64,000 nt of DNA. It comes from Polaribacter sp. GTDB taxonomy: Bacteria; Bacteroidota; Bacteroidia; Flavobacteriales; Flavobacteriaceae. The stretch lies in NCBI GenBank assembly GCA_029250685.1, contig JAQXEU010000060.1, positions 41,091 through 105,090 of the forward strand, given 5' to 3'. How positions within the stretch are numbered: position 1 is the stretch's first letter; each line of letters begins with the position of its first letter. Under the pieces are notes generated by a model. That model was not told where the DNA came from and did no database searches. It worked only from the letters and a program-made list of their open reading frames with translations. A program made the translations under genes and the position numbers. Of the stretch, positions 25,351-34,611 are shown in pieces.

Positions 25351-26769
25351 TTATTTTTTTAAACCAACTTTATATTCTGGATGCATTAAGTTTTCCACTG
25401 TTAAAATAGCGTCCAATTCTGTTTCTGATAGTAATCCTTTTTCTAAAACCAATTCTCGAATTGTTTTACCTGTTGTAATAGCTTCTTTTCCGATAATATC
25501 TCCCATGTGATGACCAATATATGGATTTAAATATGTGATTAATCCGACAGAATTATACACCATGCTTTTTGTGTGTTTGGCATTTGCTGTTATTCCGCTA
25601 ATACATTTATCACTTAACGTTGTACATGCATTTGAAAGTAGTTCAATCGACTCAAAAAGCGATTGTGCGATTACTGGTTCCATGACGTTTAATTGTAGTT
25701 GTCCTGCTTCGGCAGCAAATGAAATAGTTACGTCGTTTCCAATTACTTTAAAACAAACTTGATTGACAACTTCTGGAATTACTGGGTTTACTTTAGCTGG
25801 CATTATTGAAGAACCAGCTTGCATTTCGGGTAAATTAATTTCGTTAAAACCACATCTTGGACCAGAAGATAATAAACGCAAATCATTACAGATTTTAGAA
25901 AGTTTTACAGCGGTTCTTTTTAATGCTCCAGATACCATTACATAAGCACCACAATCTGAAGTAGCTTCAATTAAATTGTGTGCTTTTATAAATTTTGCGC
26001 CCGTAAATTCTTGTAAATAGTTGATGGAAACTTGAGTGAAATTTTTTGGAGCATTTACCCCAGTTCCTATTGCTGTGCCTCCTAAGTTTAATTCTAAAAT
26101 AAGATTTCTAACATTTCTTAGGCTTTTAATTTCTTCTCTTAAATTGGTAGCCCAAGCAGAAAATTCATCACCCATTGACATAGGAACAGCGTCTTGTAGT
26201 TGCGTTCTTCCCATTTTAAGAACTTTTGAAAATTTTACAGATTTTACACTAATCTCTTTTATCAATGAGCTTAAATCCTCAATTAAATAATCTATATAAT
26301 AATACAATGCAATTCTAAATCCAGTTGGATATGCATCATTTGTGGATTGTGATTTATTTACATGATCGTTTGGGTGAACAACATCATAATTTCCAAGTTC
26401 ATAACCATTTAACTCTAAAGCAACATTTGCAATTACTTCATTAGTATTCATATTTACTGAAGTTCCTGCGCCACCTTGAAAAACATCAACAGGAAAATAT
26501 TTTGTGTATTTGGAAACATTATTTAGAATTTCATCACAAGCTTGAATAATCATGTTTGCTGTATCCGTTGGAATTGTTCCAATTTCTTTGTTGGCACAAG
26601 CACATGCTTTTTTGGTTAGAATCATTCCTTTTATAAAAATAGGATAATCAGCTATTTTGGCTTTAGATATTTTAAAGTTATCGATGGCTCTTTGTGTATG
26701 GATTCCGTAATAGAGATGCTTAGCAATCTCCATGCTTCCTAATAAATCTTCTTCTATTCTATTTTTCAT
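25351..26769 (-). CDS. aspA: Aspartate ammonia-lyase
   Basis: Reversible deamination of L-aspartate to fumarate. The protein is 472 aa and belongs to the fumarase/aspartase superfamily. Conserved regions are [25 protein letters not shown]-like [34 protein letters not shown] and the catalytic loop [20 protein letters not shown] (about residues 317-336). [11 protein letters not shown] fits both aspartase and class II fumarase; the N-terminus ([20 protein letters not shown]) and the TQLQDAVP segment favour aspartase. Confidence 0.93.
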   Translation of the reverse strand: MKNRIEEDLLGSMEIAKHLYYGIHTQRAIDNFKISKAKIADYPIFIKGMILTKKACACANKEIGTIPTDTANMIIQACDEILNNVSKYTKYFPVDVFQGGAGTSVNMNTNEVIANVALELNGYELGNYDVVHPNDHVNKSQSTNDAYPTGFRIALYYYIDYLIEDLSSLIKEISVKSVKFSKVLKMGRTQLQDAVPMSMGDEFSAWATNLREEIKSLRNVRNLILELNLGGTAIGTGVNAPKNFTQVSINYLQEFTGAKFIKAHNLIEATSDCGAYVMVSGALKRTAVKLSKICNDLRLLSSGPRCGFNEINLPEMQAGSSIMPAKVNPVIPEVVNQVCFKVIGNDVTISFAAEAGQLQLNVMEPVIAQSLFESIELLSNACTTLSDKCISGITANAKHTKSMVYNSVGLITYLNPYIGHHMGDIIGKEAITTGKTIRELVLEKGLLSETELDAILTVENLMHPEYKVGLKK

Positions 26770-26832
26770 TGCTTACGTATTTTTTGCAATTATAAAAATA
26801 GTAGTTTTTTATGATTTTAAGATGTCGAAACC

Positions 26833-27045
26833 TTATAAGTTTTCACAATAAAACCCTTCTTTTTGAACTATGTGTTTTACTTCTTCTTCATGTAAGCTTT
26901 CATTCGCTTCAATTCGTAAAACATTATCGATGTCTTCTAAATCAATAGACCAATTTGTGATAATTGGATGCTCGTTTAAAAAGGGTTTAATTTTTTTAAC
27001 TTTTTTCTTTGTTTTAATATCTGTTCTAAGGATAATGAGTTTCAT
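26833..27045 (-). CDS. Small HMA-fold-like protein, unknown function
   Basis: A 70-aa protein without a signal peptide. Its order (strand MKLIILRTDI, helix KKKVKKIKPFLNEHP, strand ITNWSIDLEDIDNVLRIEA, helix HEEEVKHIVQKEGF) resembles the ferredoxin-like heavy-metal-associated fold, but there is no CxxC metal site. It lies 3 bp downstream of the DUF4386 gene on the same strand and is likely co-transcribed. Function unknown. Confidence 0.6.
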   Translation of the reverse strand: MKLIILRTDIKTKKKVKKIKPFLNEHPIITNWSIDLEDIDNVLRIEANESLHEEEVKHIVQKEGFYCENL

Positions 27046-27048
27046 AGG

Positions 27049-27495
27049 TTATTTATAACTGTCTTTTACGCCTTTTATCAAAAGCCATAGAATGGTAGAG
27101 AACTCTCCTAAGGCAAGTGGTAGCATTATAATTGCAGTTACTGATTCTTTGTGTTCCGGTAAAATAATTGAAACAAAACTATCTATTAAATAAGCAAAAC
27201 ATCCAATGGTTAAGAAAATACCAATGATTTTTGGAATAAATTTAGATTTGATAATTAGCATTCCAAAAGGGAACAACCAAAGTCCCCAGAAAATTCCAAC
27301 TACTGAAATCCCATACTCATATAAATTAATGAATACCAACGCTAAAGAATTTAGCTGTTCAGTATTGAAAACTTGTAAGAAATCAGCACCACTAACAAGC
27401 ATTTGAGCTACAACAAGATTGAGGACATTAAGGAAAGATATCGGTATCGCAACCAATACCAGCGTTACCATGTATTTGGTTAGTTTGGTATTCAC
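27049..27495 (-). CDS. DUF4386 membrane protein, N-terminally truncated
   Basis: A 148-aa protein with four to five membrane helices that matches the C-terminal part of DUF4386 (EYGISVVGIFWGLWLFPFGM then SKFIPKIIGIFLTIGCFAYL). Full-length members are about 220-240 aa and have extra helices in front, which are absent here. The tracked start is GTG 27495, 4 bp after the stop of the sigma fragment; the next ATG is 27471. Taken with the truncated sigma gene immediately upstream, a single deletion is the simplest explanation. It may be non-functional. Confidence 0.75.
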   Translation of the reverse strand: MNTKLTKYMVTLVLVAIPISFLNVLNLVVAQMLVSGADFLQVFNTEQLNSLALVFINLYEYGISVVGIFWGLWLFPFGMLIIKSKFIPKIIGIFLTIGCFAYLIDSFVSIILPEHKESVTAIIMLPLALGEFSTILWLLIKGVKDSYK

Positions 27496-27499
27496 CTCT

Positions 27500-27892
27500 T
27501 TAAAGAGTCGACTTAAAGTTAAGACTAAAAATAGCTTTCTTTAATTCTTCTTTCAACGCTTCTGAATACGAATCTTCTGAATTTTCGTAAAACGCTTCTG
27601 CAAAGTCTGTCAATTGGTTTTCGAATTCATCTTCTACATGAGTATATTTGGTACCTTTTCTCATGACGTCGATAATTTTATTTTTTATCGAATGATAGAC
27701 AAAACCAGGGACATTGTTGATAGGTGAAATATTCTTGCGAGAAAAAATTTTTAATGCGACATCTTGAATGATATCTTCTGCATCTCTATCAGCATCGTTC
27801 TCAATTTTAGAATTTACATAAGCTTTTAGGTTATGATATTCCTCATTGAAGAAGTTTTTTAGTTGCTGATCGTTGTTTTTATCTGATGCCAT
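27500..27892 (-). CDS. Truncated ECF sigma factor (region 2 only)
   Basis: A 130-aa protein with sigma-70 region 2: LKNFFNEEYHNLKAYVNSKI, DRDAEDIIQDVALKIFSR and NVPGFVYHSIKNKIIDVMRK. The normal family continues through a linker into region 4 (about 180 aa in all). Here the frame reads ELKKAIFSLN, where homologues begin the region 4 helices, then ends in FKSTL and a stop. Without region 4 it cannot recognise a -35 element in the usual way, so it is probably a remnant. The DUF4386 fragment begins 4 bp later. Confidence 0.8.
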   Translation of the reverse strand: MASDKNNDQQLKNFFNEEYHNLKAYVNSKIENDADRDAEDIIQDVALKIFSRKNISPINNVPGFVYHSIKNKIIDVMRKGTKYTHVEDEFENQLTDFAEAFYENSEDSYSEALKEELKKAIFSLNFKSTL

Positions 27893-27966
27893 TCAAGTCC
27901 CTTTTTCTAGGTCTTCATTTATAAAGACGCAAGGTTTTAAAATTATTGCATTTTTTTTGAAGTTTT

Positions 27967-29154
27967 TTAATTTATTTCATTCAAGTGCTTGGCAACAGTA
28001 ACACCAATACTTGCACAAGCTTGTAATAAGTACCCGCCAGTAGGCGCATCCCAATTGATCATTTCGCCAATACAGTAATGATTTGGGAGTTTTTTTAATT
28101 CAAAATTGTCAGTAACTGCTGCTAGATCAATTCCACCAACGGTAGATATTGCTTCATCAATAGTTGCTGTGTTTGTAATTTCTAATGGAAATTTTTTAAT
28201 ATGATTCGCCAATGACTCTGTCTGTAAATACGATTCTTTAGAAAGATAATTTTTTAATAAATCGATTTGAGAACCACTTAGCTTCAATTCTTTTTTTAAG
28301 GTTTGTGTGGTGTTTTTATATCCTGAATTTTTGATTTTAGAAATGACATTTTCTAAAGTCATTGAAGGTTTTAAGTCGATAAAAATAGTTGCTTTTGACT
28401 TGTCTTCTAATTCTTCTCTAATCTGAGGACTCAATCCATAAATGGCATTTCCTTCCATCCCAAACTTTGTAATGACTGCTTCTCCTTTTTGGACAGCATT
28501 TCCACAAGAAATAGCAATGTTTTTCAAAGGAATTCCTTCATTTTTGTGAATAAAATCGAATTTCCAATCAATTTTGTAACCGCAATTTGATGCTTGAAAT
28601 GGTTTTGTTTGAACTCCTTTTTTAGAGAAAGTATCTAGCCAGTTTCCATCAGAACCTGTAATTTTCCAGCTTCCGCCGCCTAAAGAATAAACGGTAAAAT
28701 CAGATATAATAGGGTTGTTATTGATAATCGGGTTGTTATCTGTATTCCAACCAGTAAACGTTTGTTCGTAGTTAATTGTGGTTCCTTTTTCTTTAAGGTG
28801 ATTTAATATTGCACTCAGTACTTCAATCGGTTTAATGCCTTCTTTTGGGTATACTCTTTTACTGCTTCCAATAAAAGTTGGAACATCAATTTTTTCGAGC
28901 CAATCTCTAAAATCAGTATTTGTGAAATTCAATAAAACGTTGTCAAGAAAACCAGTAGGTGAATAACGTTTTATAAGCTGTTCAATCGGTTCTGAATGTG
29001 TCAAGTTAAAACCACCTTTACCAGCAACTAAAAATTTACGACCTGCGGTTTTGTTTTTTTCATAAATAGTAACGTCGAATTTTGAAGCATCTAAAAATGC
29101 AGCCAATAAAAATGCTGAAGGTCCGCCTCCAATAATTGCAACTGATTTTTTCAT
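27967..29154 (-). CDS. HI0933/BaiN-type NAD(P)/FAD-dependent oxidoreductase
   Basis: A 395-aa flavoprotein. The FAD-binding Rossmann motif is at the N-terminus (VAIIGGGPSAFLLAAFLDAS), followed by KTAGRKFLVAGKGGFNLTHS, a family signature. The C-terminal STVGGIDLAAV and CIGEMINWDAPTGGYLLQAC complete the FAD site. Members include BaiN and YhiN; the physiological substrate here is unknown. It lies 21 bp downstream of the SSS symporter on the same strand. Confidence 0.93.
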   Translation of the reverse strand: MKKSVAIIGGGPSAFLLAAFLDASKFDVTIYEKNKTAGRKFLVAGKGGFNLTHSEPIEQLIKRYSPTGFLDNVLLNFTNTDFRDWLEKIDVPTFIGSSKRVYPKEGIKPIEVLSAILNHLKEKGTTINYEQTFTGWNTDNNPIINNNPIISDFTVYSLGGGSWKITGSDGNWLDTFSKKGVQTKPFQASNCGYKIDWKFDFIHKNEGIPLKNIAISCGNAVQKGEAVITKFGMEGNAIYGLSPQIREELEDKSKATIFIDLKPSMTLENVISKIKNSGYKNTTQTLKKELKLSGSQIDLLKNYLSKESYLQTESLANHIKKFPLEITNTATIDEAISTVGGIDLAAVTDNFELKKLPNHYCIGEMINWDAPTGGYLLQACASIGVTVAKHLNEIN

Positions 29155-29175
29155 ATTAAAGTTAAACTCTACTCT

Positions 29176-30609
29176 TTATTTTCTCTTAAACAACAACAGT
29201 CCTAAAAACGTTAACGCTCCATTTAAAACTAATACGAAAAACCCAAAATCAAAACCTAATTTTTCTTTGCTGTAGAAACTAATTAAATAGGTTAGAATTG
29301 GTGCACTTAAGCAAATAAAAGGAACCACTTTGTCTTTTACATTTAGTTTGGTAAATAGCCCAAATGCATATAAACCTAATAAAGGACCGTAAGTATAACC
29401 AGCAAACGTAAATATTTTGGCAATTACACTTGCATCCGCAATAAAATATTTGAAAATTAAAATGGTTGCAATTAAAATGAATGAAAATAAAATATGAATC
29501 TTCTTTCTAATTTTTATTTGTTCACTTTTTTCTTTCTTTTTGTCGATCTCTAAAATATCAATACTAAATGAAGTAGTTAAAGAAGTTAATGCAGAATCTG
29601 CACTAGAATATGCCGCGGCAATTAATCCTAGTAAAAAGAACATAGCTGTTGCAAGCCCTAAAGTTCCTTTGGTTGCTATGATTGGAAATAATTCGTCTTT
29701 ATGTGCGTCAATTCCATTTCGCTGTGCGTAATCTGTTAGTAAAACACCTAAAGCTAAAAAGAAAAAGTTTACAATTACCAATACAATAGTGAACCAAAAC
29801 ATGTTTTTCTTAGCATCTTTTAAGTTTCTGCAGGTTAAGTTTTTCTGCATCATATCTTGATCTAAACCTGTCATTACAATTGCAATAAATGCTCCGGCGA
29901 GGAATTGTTTCCAAAAGTAGTTTCCTGCATTTACATCATCAAAAAAGAAGGTTTTAGAAAGCTCATTATCGGCAACATAGCTAAATAAGTTGGTAATATT
30001 CATTTCGTCAGAAACGGTGTAAATACATACTCCAACCGCAATCAACATAAACAACGTTTGTAGTGTATCAGTCCAAACAATCGTTTTTATTCCACCTCTA
30101 AAAGTATACAACCAAATCAGTAAGATAGTAATAGTTACGGTTACCCAAAACGGAATTCCGTACGCATCAAACAATAGTAATTGTAAAACATTTGCAACTA
30201 AAAACAATCGAAATGCTGCACCAATGGTTCTAGAAAGTAAAAAGAAACTGGCGCCGGTTTTATAAGAATATTTTCCAAAGCGGTCTTCTAGATACGTATA
30301 AATCGATGTTAAGTTTAATCGATAATAGAGTGGAAGTAATACCAGTCCAATAACTGCGTAACCAACAACATAACCCAAAACCATTTGCATGTAACCCATG
30401 CTTTGATCTTCAACCCAACCAGGAACAGAAATAAAAGTTACTCCAGAAAGTGAAGCGCCAATCATCCCAAAAGCGACTAAATACCAGGGTGAAGAGTTAT
30501 TTGCTTTAAAAAAAGTTTCGTTTGTGGCAGATTTTCCTGTGATGTAAGAAATCAATATTAATACAGCAAAATAGGATATGATTAATAATATAATATGAAT
30601 TGGTTGCAT
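29176..30609 (-). CDS. Sodium:solute symporter (SSS family)
   Basis: A 477-aa inner-membrane transporter with about 13 membrane helices, LeuT fold. Family hallmarks are ASLSGVTFISVPGWVEDQSM in the broken helix 1 region, GAFIAIVMTGLDQDMMQKNL and YSSADSALTSLTTSFSIDIL, which holds Na+-site Ser/Thr residues. It couples uptake of an unknown solute (sugar, amino acid, carboxylate or similar) to sodium. The downstream gene is the BaiN-like oxidoreductase. No nearby catabolic genes suggest a substrate. Confidence 0.93.
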   Translation of the reverse strand: MQPIHIILLIISYFAVLILISYITGKSATNETFFKANNSSPWYLVAFGMIGASLSGVTFISVPGWVEDQSMGYMQMVLGYVVGYAVIGLVLLPLYYRLNLTSIYTYLEDRFGKYSYKTGASFFLLSRTIGAAFRLFLVANVLQLLLFDAYGIPFWVTVTITILLIWLYTFRGGIKTIVWTDTLQTLFMLIAVGVCIYTVSDEMNITNLFSYVADNELSKTFFFDDVNAGNYFWKQFLAGAFIAIVMTGLDQDMMQKNLTCRNLKDAKKNMFWFTIVLVIVNFFFLALGVLLTDYAQRNGIDAHKDELFPIIATKGTLGLATAMFFLLGLIAAAYSSADSALTSLTTSFSIDILEIDKKKEKSEQIKIRKKIHILFSFILIATILIFKYFIADASVIAKIFTFAGYTYGPLLGLYAFGLFTKLNVKDKVVPFICLSAPILTYLISFYSKEKLGFDFGFFVLVLNGALTFLGLLLFKRK

Positions 30610-30749
30610 CTTTTTGAGTTGTGAGTTTTAAGTGTTGAATTATGAGTTACGAATATAGTTTTTTTAGAGGATAGATAAGTGGGAAAAGATTATAGATCAA
30701 CCGAAAACTCTTTTTTTTAATTTCTCTATTCTTTTTTCTTTTGAAATTG

Positions 30750-30757
30750 TAGATTTG
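30750..30757 (+). promoter_or_regulatory. -7 box immediately before recR
   Basis: TAGATTTG matches TAnnTTTG and ends only 5 nt before the ATG at 30763. If it is used, transcription would begin at or near the start codon and the mRNA would be nearly leaderless. No TTG is seen at the expected -33 distance. Confidence 0.45.
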
Positions 30758-30762
30758 CATCT

Positions 30763-31380
30763 ATGGATTTTTCATCAAAATTGTTAGAAAATGCCGTTAA
30801 CGAAGTGTCTCGTTTACCAGGAATTGGAAAGCGAACTGCCTTGCGTTTAGTGTTGCATTTATTAAAGCAGCCAACAGAACATACAACCTATTTGTCTGAA
30901 GCGTTGTTGCATTTACGAAATGATGTAAACTCGTGTGAAAAGTGTCATAATATCTCTGATACCGTTTTGTGTGAAATTTGTAACAATCCGAAGAGAAACT
31001 CAGAGATTGTTTGTGTAGTAGAAGACATTCGTGATGTAATGGCGATAGAAAGTACTGCACAATTTAAAGGGTTGTATCATGTATTAGGTGGGAAAATTTC
31101 TCCAATAGAAGGCATTGGTCCACACAATTTACAAATAGAGTCTTTAGTTCATAAAGTTGAAAAAGGAGAAATTAAAGAATTGATTTTTGCACTGAGTTCT
31201 ACGATGGAAGGAGATACAACCAATTTCTATATTTTTAAACAAATAGAAAAGTACGAGATTACAACAAGTACTATTGCACGTGGTATTTCTGTTGGTGATG
31301 AATTAGAATATGCTGATGAAATTACCTTGGGCAGGTCTATTGTAAATAGAATTCCGTTTGAGCAATCGATAAAAAATTAA
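30763..31380 (+). CDS. recR: Recombination mediator RecR
   Basis: A 205-aa DNA-binding protein of the RecFOR pathway that loads RecA on gapped DNA. The N-terminal helix-hairpin-helix is [19 protein letters not shown] (about residues 17-35). The C4 zinc finger is [18 protein letters not shown] (about 57-74). The Toprim domain begins at [16 protein letters not shown]. It is a complete, normal-length member transcribed alone, with a -7 box directly at its start codon. Confidence 0.97.
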   Translation: MDFSSKLLENAVNEVSRLPGIGKRTALRLVLHLLKQPTEHTTYLSEALLHLRNDVNSCEKCHNISDTVLCEICNNPKRNSEIVCVVEDIRDVMAIESTAQFKGLYHVLGGKISPIEGIGPHNLQIESLVHKVEKGEIKELIFALSSTMEGDTTNFYIFKQIEKYEITTSTIARGISVGDELEYADEITLGRSIVNRIPFEQSIKN

Positions 31381-31424
31381 ACAATGTAATAATTTGAAAA
31401 TGTAACAATTGATACATTGTTTGA
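31381..31424. other. Short intergenic region with an ACAATGTA/TACATTGT dyad
   Basis: ACAATGTA (31382-31389) pairs with TACATTGT (31413-31420); between them AATGTAA is repeated. Convergent genes recR and hemJ end on each side. It could form a long weak terminator stem, but there is no clear T-run. Confidence 0.35.
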
Positions 31425-31991
31425 CTAACTCATTGATTCATTGTCTTTATCCCAATCTTTTTTTGCTCTAATGCTTTTGTATAATTTAATACCAAGCATT
31501 AATAAAACTCCGAATAAAATAATTCCTACAACACCCCAAATCCAATTGATGGCACTTTTTAGAGTAACTAAAAACACCACAGCAAACAAAATGATGGTAG
31601 CAACTTCGTTCCAAATTCTTAATTGAAAAGAAGAATATTTTACAATGTCGTTTTGTAATTGTGTAAATAATATTTGACAAGCTCCGTGATAGAAATATAA
31701 AGCAAAAACAAATGCTAATTTTATCAGCATCCAATCCATTGTCAAATACGCAGGATTTTTAAATAACAACCAAAAAGCAAAAAAACTAGCTAAAACTGCT
31801 GATGGCCATGTAATAATATACCACAATCTTTTTGCCATTAATTTGTACTGTGTTTGTAAAATCTCTTTGACTGGTTCTTCTTTGTCTTCGGCTTCTGCTT
31901 GATAAATAAATAAGCGAATAATGTAGAATAAACCGGCAAACCAAGTGATCACAAAAATAATATGTAATGCTTTTACGTATAAAAAATCCAT
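31425..31991 (-). CDS. hemJ: HemJ-type protoporphyrinogen IX oxidase (CopD family)
   Basis: A 188-aa inner-membrane protein with about five helices. It matches the HemJ/UPF0093 family: LHIIFVITWFAGLFYIIRLF with the conserved His near residue 10, the basic MAKRLWYIITWPSAVLAS and LIKLAFVFALYFYHG. HemJ oxidises protoporphyrinogen IX to protoporphyrin IX, the step between HemF and HemH. It sits 90 bp downstream of hemH on the same strand inside the heme island, which strongly supports HemJ over a copper-resistance CopD role. No hemG or hemY is in the window. Confidence 0.85.
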   Translation of the reverse strand: MDFLYVKALHIIFVITWFAGLFYIIRLFIYQAEAEDKEEPVKEILQTQYKLMAKRLWYIITWPSAVLASFFAFWLLFKNPAYLTMDWMLIKLAFVFALYFYHGACQILFTQLQNDIVKYSSFQLRIWNEVATIILFAVVFLVTLKSAINWIWGVVGIILFGVLLMLGIKLYKSIRAKKDWDKDNESMS

Positions 31992-32003
31992 AGTTTTTAT
32001 TTT

Positions 32004-32060
32004 GTCAGGTCGTTCGGAATCGAGACCTAATTAAAGCCTCTCGATTGTGATCGAGGAGAC
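32004..32060 (-). repeat. 57-bp dispersed palindromic repeat, copy B
   Basis: Reverse complement GTCTCCTCGATCACAATCGA.. aligns without gaps to the copy at 38547-38603, 44 of 57 positions identical by hand alignment. It contains two palindromic halves; the first, CTCGA(T)...(A)TCGAG, has a perfect stem. It lies between hemH and hemJ. Confidence 0.85.
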
Positions 32061-32081
32061 ATTTGTTAATTCACTAAAGTA

Positions 32082-33104
32082 CTAATTTTTTGAAACCCAT
32101 TCATCAATCCAAGTATTCATTACTTTTACCCAATCGTCATTGTCGTTCATACACGGAATGTGTTTGTAATGGGTTCCGCCACCTTCAAAAAATTGTTCTT
32201 TTCCTTCTATGGCAATCTCTTCTAAGGTTTCTAAACAATCGGAAACAAAAGCTGGAGTTATAACCGCCATTTTTCGTTTTCCTTCTTCTTTCGGAATTCT
32301 ATCAAATTCAAAATCGGTATATGGTTTTAACCATGGATCTTTTAATAACCTAGATTGAAACGAATTGCTATAGGTTCCTTCTTTCAAATCTAACTCTTTT
32401 GCAATCGCTTTTGTAGTTTCGAAACATTGATGACGATAGCAAGTGTTATGTGCTTTTGATGCTTTTTCACAACAAGAACCATCAATTTTACAATGACTTT
32501 TTGTTGGATCCGTTTTTAGAATATGACGTTCTGGAATTCCGTGATACGAAAACAACATATGATCATACTCAAAACCTTCAATATGATTTTTGATGTTATC
32601 AGACATCGCTTTAATATATCTTGGTTCATTATAAAAATGTGGAATTTCTGAAGTTTTTATGTTCGGATAAAACTCTTTTCTTATTGCTTCTGCTTTTGCT
32701 AAAACGGTTTCAGTAGAAGACATTGCAAAGTGTGGATACAATGGAACAATTAAAATATCATCAACTCCTTTTGCAGCTAATTCTTGAAATCCTTTTTGAA
32801 TACTCATGCTTCCGTAACGCATTGCTAATGCAACTGGAATTTTTGTATTATCTGCAACTTTTTTAGCAAAACGTTCAGAAATTACAACTAATGGCGATCC
32901 TTCTTTCCACCAAATTTTTTTATAAGCTGCAGCAGATTTTTTTGGCCTTACATTTAATATGATTCCTTTTATCAATAACCAACGTTTCCAATAAGGAATA
33001 TCAATTACACGTTCGTCCATTAAAAATTCATCTAAATATTTACGAACATCTTTTGTTTCTGTGCTGTCTGGCGACCCTAAATTTATTAATAAAACTCCTT
33101 TCAT
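32082..33104 (-). CDS. hemH: Ferrochelatase
   Basis: Inserts Fe2+ into protoporphyrin IX, the last step to protoheme. The protein is 340 aa. Motifs are GVLLINLGSPDSTETKDVR at the N-terminus and the metal-site LFSYHGIPERHILKTDP (catalytic His about residue 189). The following stretch is cysteine-rich (CKIDGSCCEKASKAHNTCYR then HQC), five Cys in 23 residues, which might hold an iron-sulfur cluster as in some bacterial ferrochelatases. This is inference. It lies upstream of hemJ on the minus strand, facing the same island as hemA-F. Confidence 0.97.
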   Translation of the reverse strand: MKGVLLINLGSPDSTETKDVRKYLDEFLMDERVIDIPYWKRWLLIKGIILNVRPKKSAAAYKKIWWKEGSPLVVISERFAKKVADNTKIPVALAMRYGSMSIQKGFQELAAKGVDDILIVPLYPHFAMSSTETVLAKAEAIRKEFYPNIKTSEIPHFYNEPRYIKAMSDNIKNHIEGFEYDHMLFSYHGIPERHILKTDPTKSHCKIDGSCCEKASKAHNTCYRHQCFETTKAIAKELDLKEGTYSNSFQSRLLKDPWLKPYTDFEFDRIPKEEGKRKMAVITPAFVSDCLETLEEIAIEGKEQFFEGGGTHYKHIPCMNDNDDWVKVMNTWIDEWVSKN

Positions 33105-33139
33105 GTGTATGCTGAATTTGATTCAGTATCTTTTAATTA

Positions 33140-33640
33140 TTACTTTATTTGATTTGTTACTTCATACAATGCAATCGATAAACTATGAATTACGTTCATA
33201 GAAGAATTTCTTCCGTACATTGGTATTGCAACTGTTTTGTCTACTAAATTTATATTTTCAATTCCGTTGCGTTCGCTTCCTAAAAGCAACACAATTTTAT
33301 GGTGATTTTTAAAATCGAAATCTTGAATAGCAATACTTTTATCTGTGATTTCTATTCCGATTATTGTATTTCCCTTATCTTTTAATTGTTGAATAAGTTG
33401 TGGAAAATCTGCATACGTTTCATGTTCAATTTGCGCTAACGTATTTCGTGCAGTTTTCTTTACAATTCGATTTTCTTCTGTTGGAGAAGTTTCGTGTAAA
33501 TAAATTTTTTCCACACCAAAACTTTCAGAAATTCTAAAACACATTCCGATGTTTTCTGGAGTTCTAATTGCGTCGCAAACAATGGTTATTGGAAAATGTT
33601 TTTGACTATTTTCTATTTCTGTGTGATGTAATTGTTTCAT
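33140..33640 (-). CDS. TrmH/SpoU family RNA methyltransferase
   Basis: A 166-aa SPOUT-class SAM-dependent methyltransferase with the trefoil-knot fold, probably modifying a 2'-O position in tRNA or rRNA. Motif 1 is CDAIRTPENIGMCFRISESF (about residues 22-41), motif 2 IVLLLGSERNGIE, motif 3 AIPMYGRNSSMNVIHSLSIA. It is short, without the N-terminal substrate-binding extension of TrmH/RlmB. It lies directly between the AraC regulator (0 bp gap) and hemH. Confidence 0.92.
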   Translation of the reverse strand: MKQLHHTEIENSQKHFPITIVCDAIRTPENIGMCFRISESFGVEKIYLHETSPTEENRIVKKTARNTLAQIEHETYADFPQLIQQLKDKGNTIIGIEITDKSIAIQDFDFKNHHKIVLLLGSERNGIENINLVDKTVAIPMYGRNSSMNVIHSLSIALYEVTNQIK

Positions 33641-34528
33641 CTAGCTGTTTTGTAAAGAACTCACGTATTTCTTTGGGGTTGTCCCAAATTTCTTTTTAAA
33701 GGCTGCAATAAAATGACTTGATGTACTATAGCCAATTTTAGAGCCAACTTCATTTACATTGTGCTTGTTGCTTTCTAATAATCTTCTAGCATGTTCCATT
33801 TTATAATCTAGTAAAAAACCATAAACAGTATCTCCATAAATTTGTTTAAAACCTTCTTTTAGTTTTTTTAGTGATAAACCAATTTCGGTAGATAATTCTT
33901 GTAAACTTGGTGGTTCAGACATTCTAGAAATAATAATATCTTTTGCTTTTCTAATTTTTAAAACATTTTCTTCATCAATTAAAAACGGGCAAAAATCTGC
34001 ATTTTTTGTGTCTTCTTTTTGAAAATGTAAACTCAATAATTCGTAAATTTTCCCTTTGATAAATAACTCTTTTATAGAACTATTTACATTAGAGTTGATG
34101 ATTTGTTGCAGTACAATTAATACTGATGGCTTTATTGCGTCATCGTTGTAATATTTTCTATTGATATTTTCATCACTTAAAAAATGAATGTGATTTGCTT
34201 CTTTTGAAAATAACGAATGAAATTTCTTTATCGAAATTAATAATGAAACTAAAGATGTTTTCGGTTCGATTTCTAAATTTATGGGTAATTTTTGTTGTGG
34301 GTTGTATAGTAAAATTGAGTGTTGATTTAAAACATCAAAAGTATAATTCCCGCTATTAAATAAAAACTTTGAGCTTCCTTTTATACAAAAATGAAGCTGT
34401 ATAAAAGAGCTATCTATTTCTCTTTCAAAACGTTGAGTTTTATTACTATCGTTGTCAAAATGCAGCAAGAAAAATTGATTCTCAATACTTATTTCTTGTG
34501 TGGCACCTTTTGCGTTGTTTTTTGTCAT
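33641..34528 (-). CDS. AraC family regulator, PchR-like
   Basis: A 295-aa one-component regulator. The N-terminal half is a cupin-like sensing domain (QLHFCIKGSSKFLFNSGNYT). The linker SSIKELFIKGKIYELLSLHF and the layout resemble PchR-type iron/siderophore regulators. The C-terminal AraC double helix-turn-helix contains PPSLQELSTEIGLSLKKLKE, GDTVYGFLLDYKMEHARRLL and the diagnostic SSHFIAAFKKKFGTTPKKYV. It is transcribed divergently from hemA, so control of the heme operon, perhaps by iron or heme status, is a reasonable inference. Confidence 0.9.
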   Translation of the reverse strand: MTKNNAKGATQEISIENQFFLLHFDNDSNKTQRFEREIDSSFIQLHFCIKGSSKFLFNSGNYTFDVLNQHSILLYNPQQKLPINLEIEPKTSLVSLLISIKKFHSLFSKEANHIHFLSDENINRKYYNDDAIKPSVLIVLQQIINSNVNSSIKELFIKGKIYELLSLHFQKEDTKNADFCPFLIDEENVLKIRKAKDIIISRMSEPPSLQELSTEIGLSLKKLKEGFKQIYGDTVYGFLLDYKMEHARRLLESNKHNVNEVGSKIGYSTSSHFIAAFKKKFGTTPKKYVSSLQNS

Positions 34529-34603
34529 TTCTTAAATTGAATAAGATTCTCTTTTATTTAGAACGGTTCTATGTAAGGAGTCTTAAAAGCTCTTATTTTC
34601 TTG

Positions 34604-34611
34604 CAAAAATA
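34604..34611 (-). promoter_or_regulatory. Candidate -7 box of the AraC regulator gene
   Basis: TATTTTTG on the minus strand (CAAAAATA on plus) fits TAnnTTTG, about 76 nt before the ATG at 34528. No TTG at -33. Confidence 0.4.

Noticed and set aside
30797-31060. 87-aa minus-strand ORF opposite recR
   Set aside because: Mirror of the recR frame; composition is artefactual.
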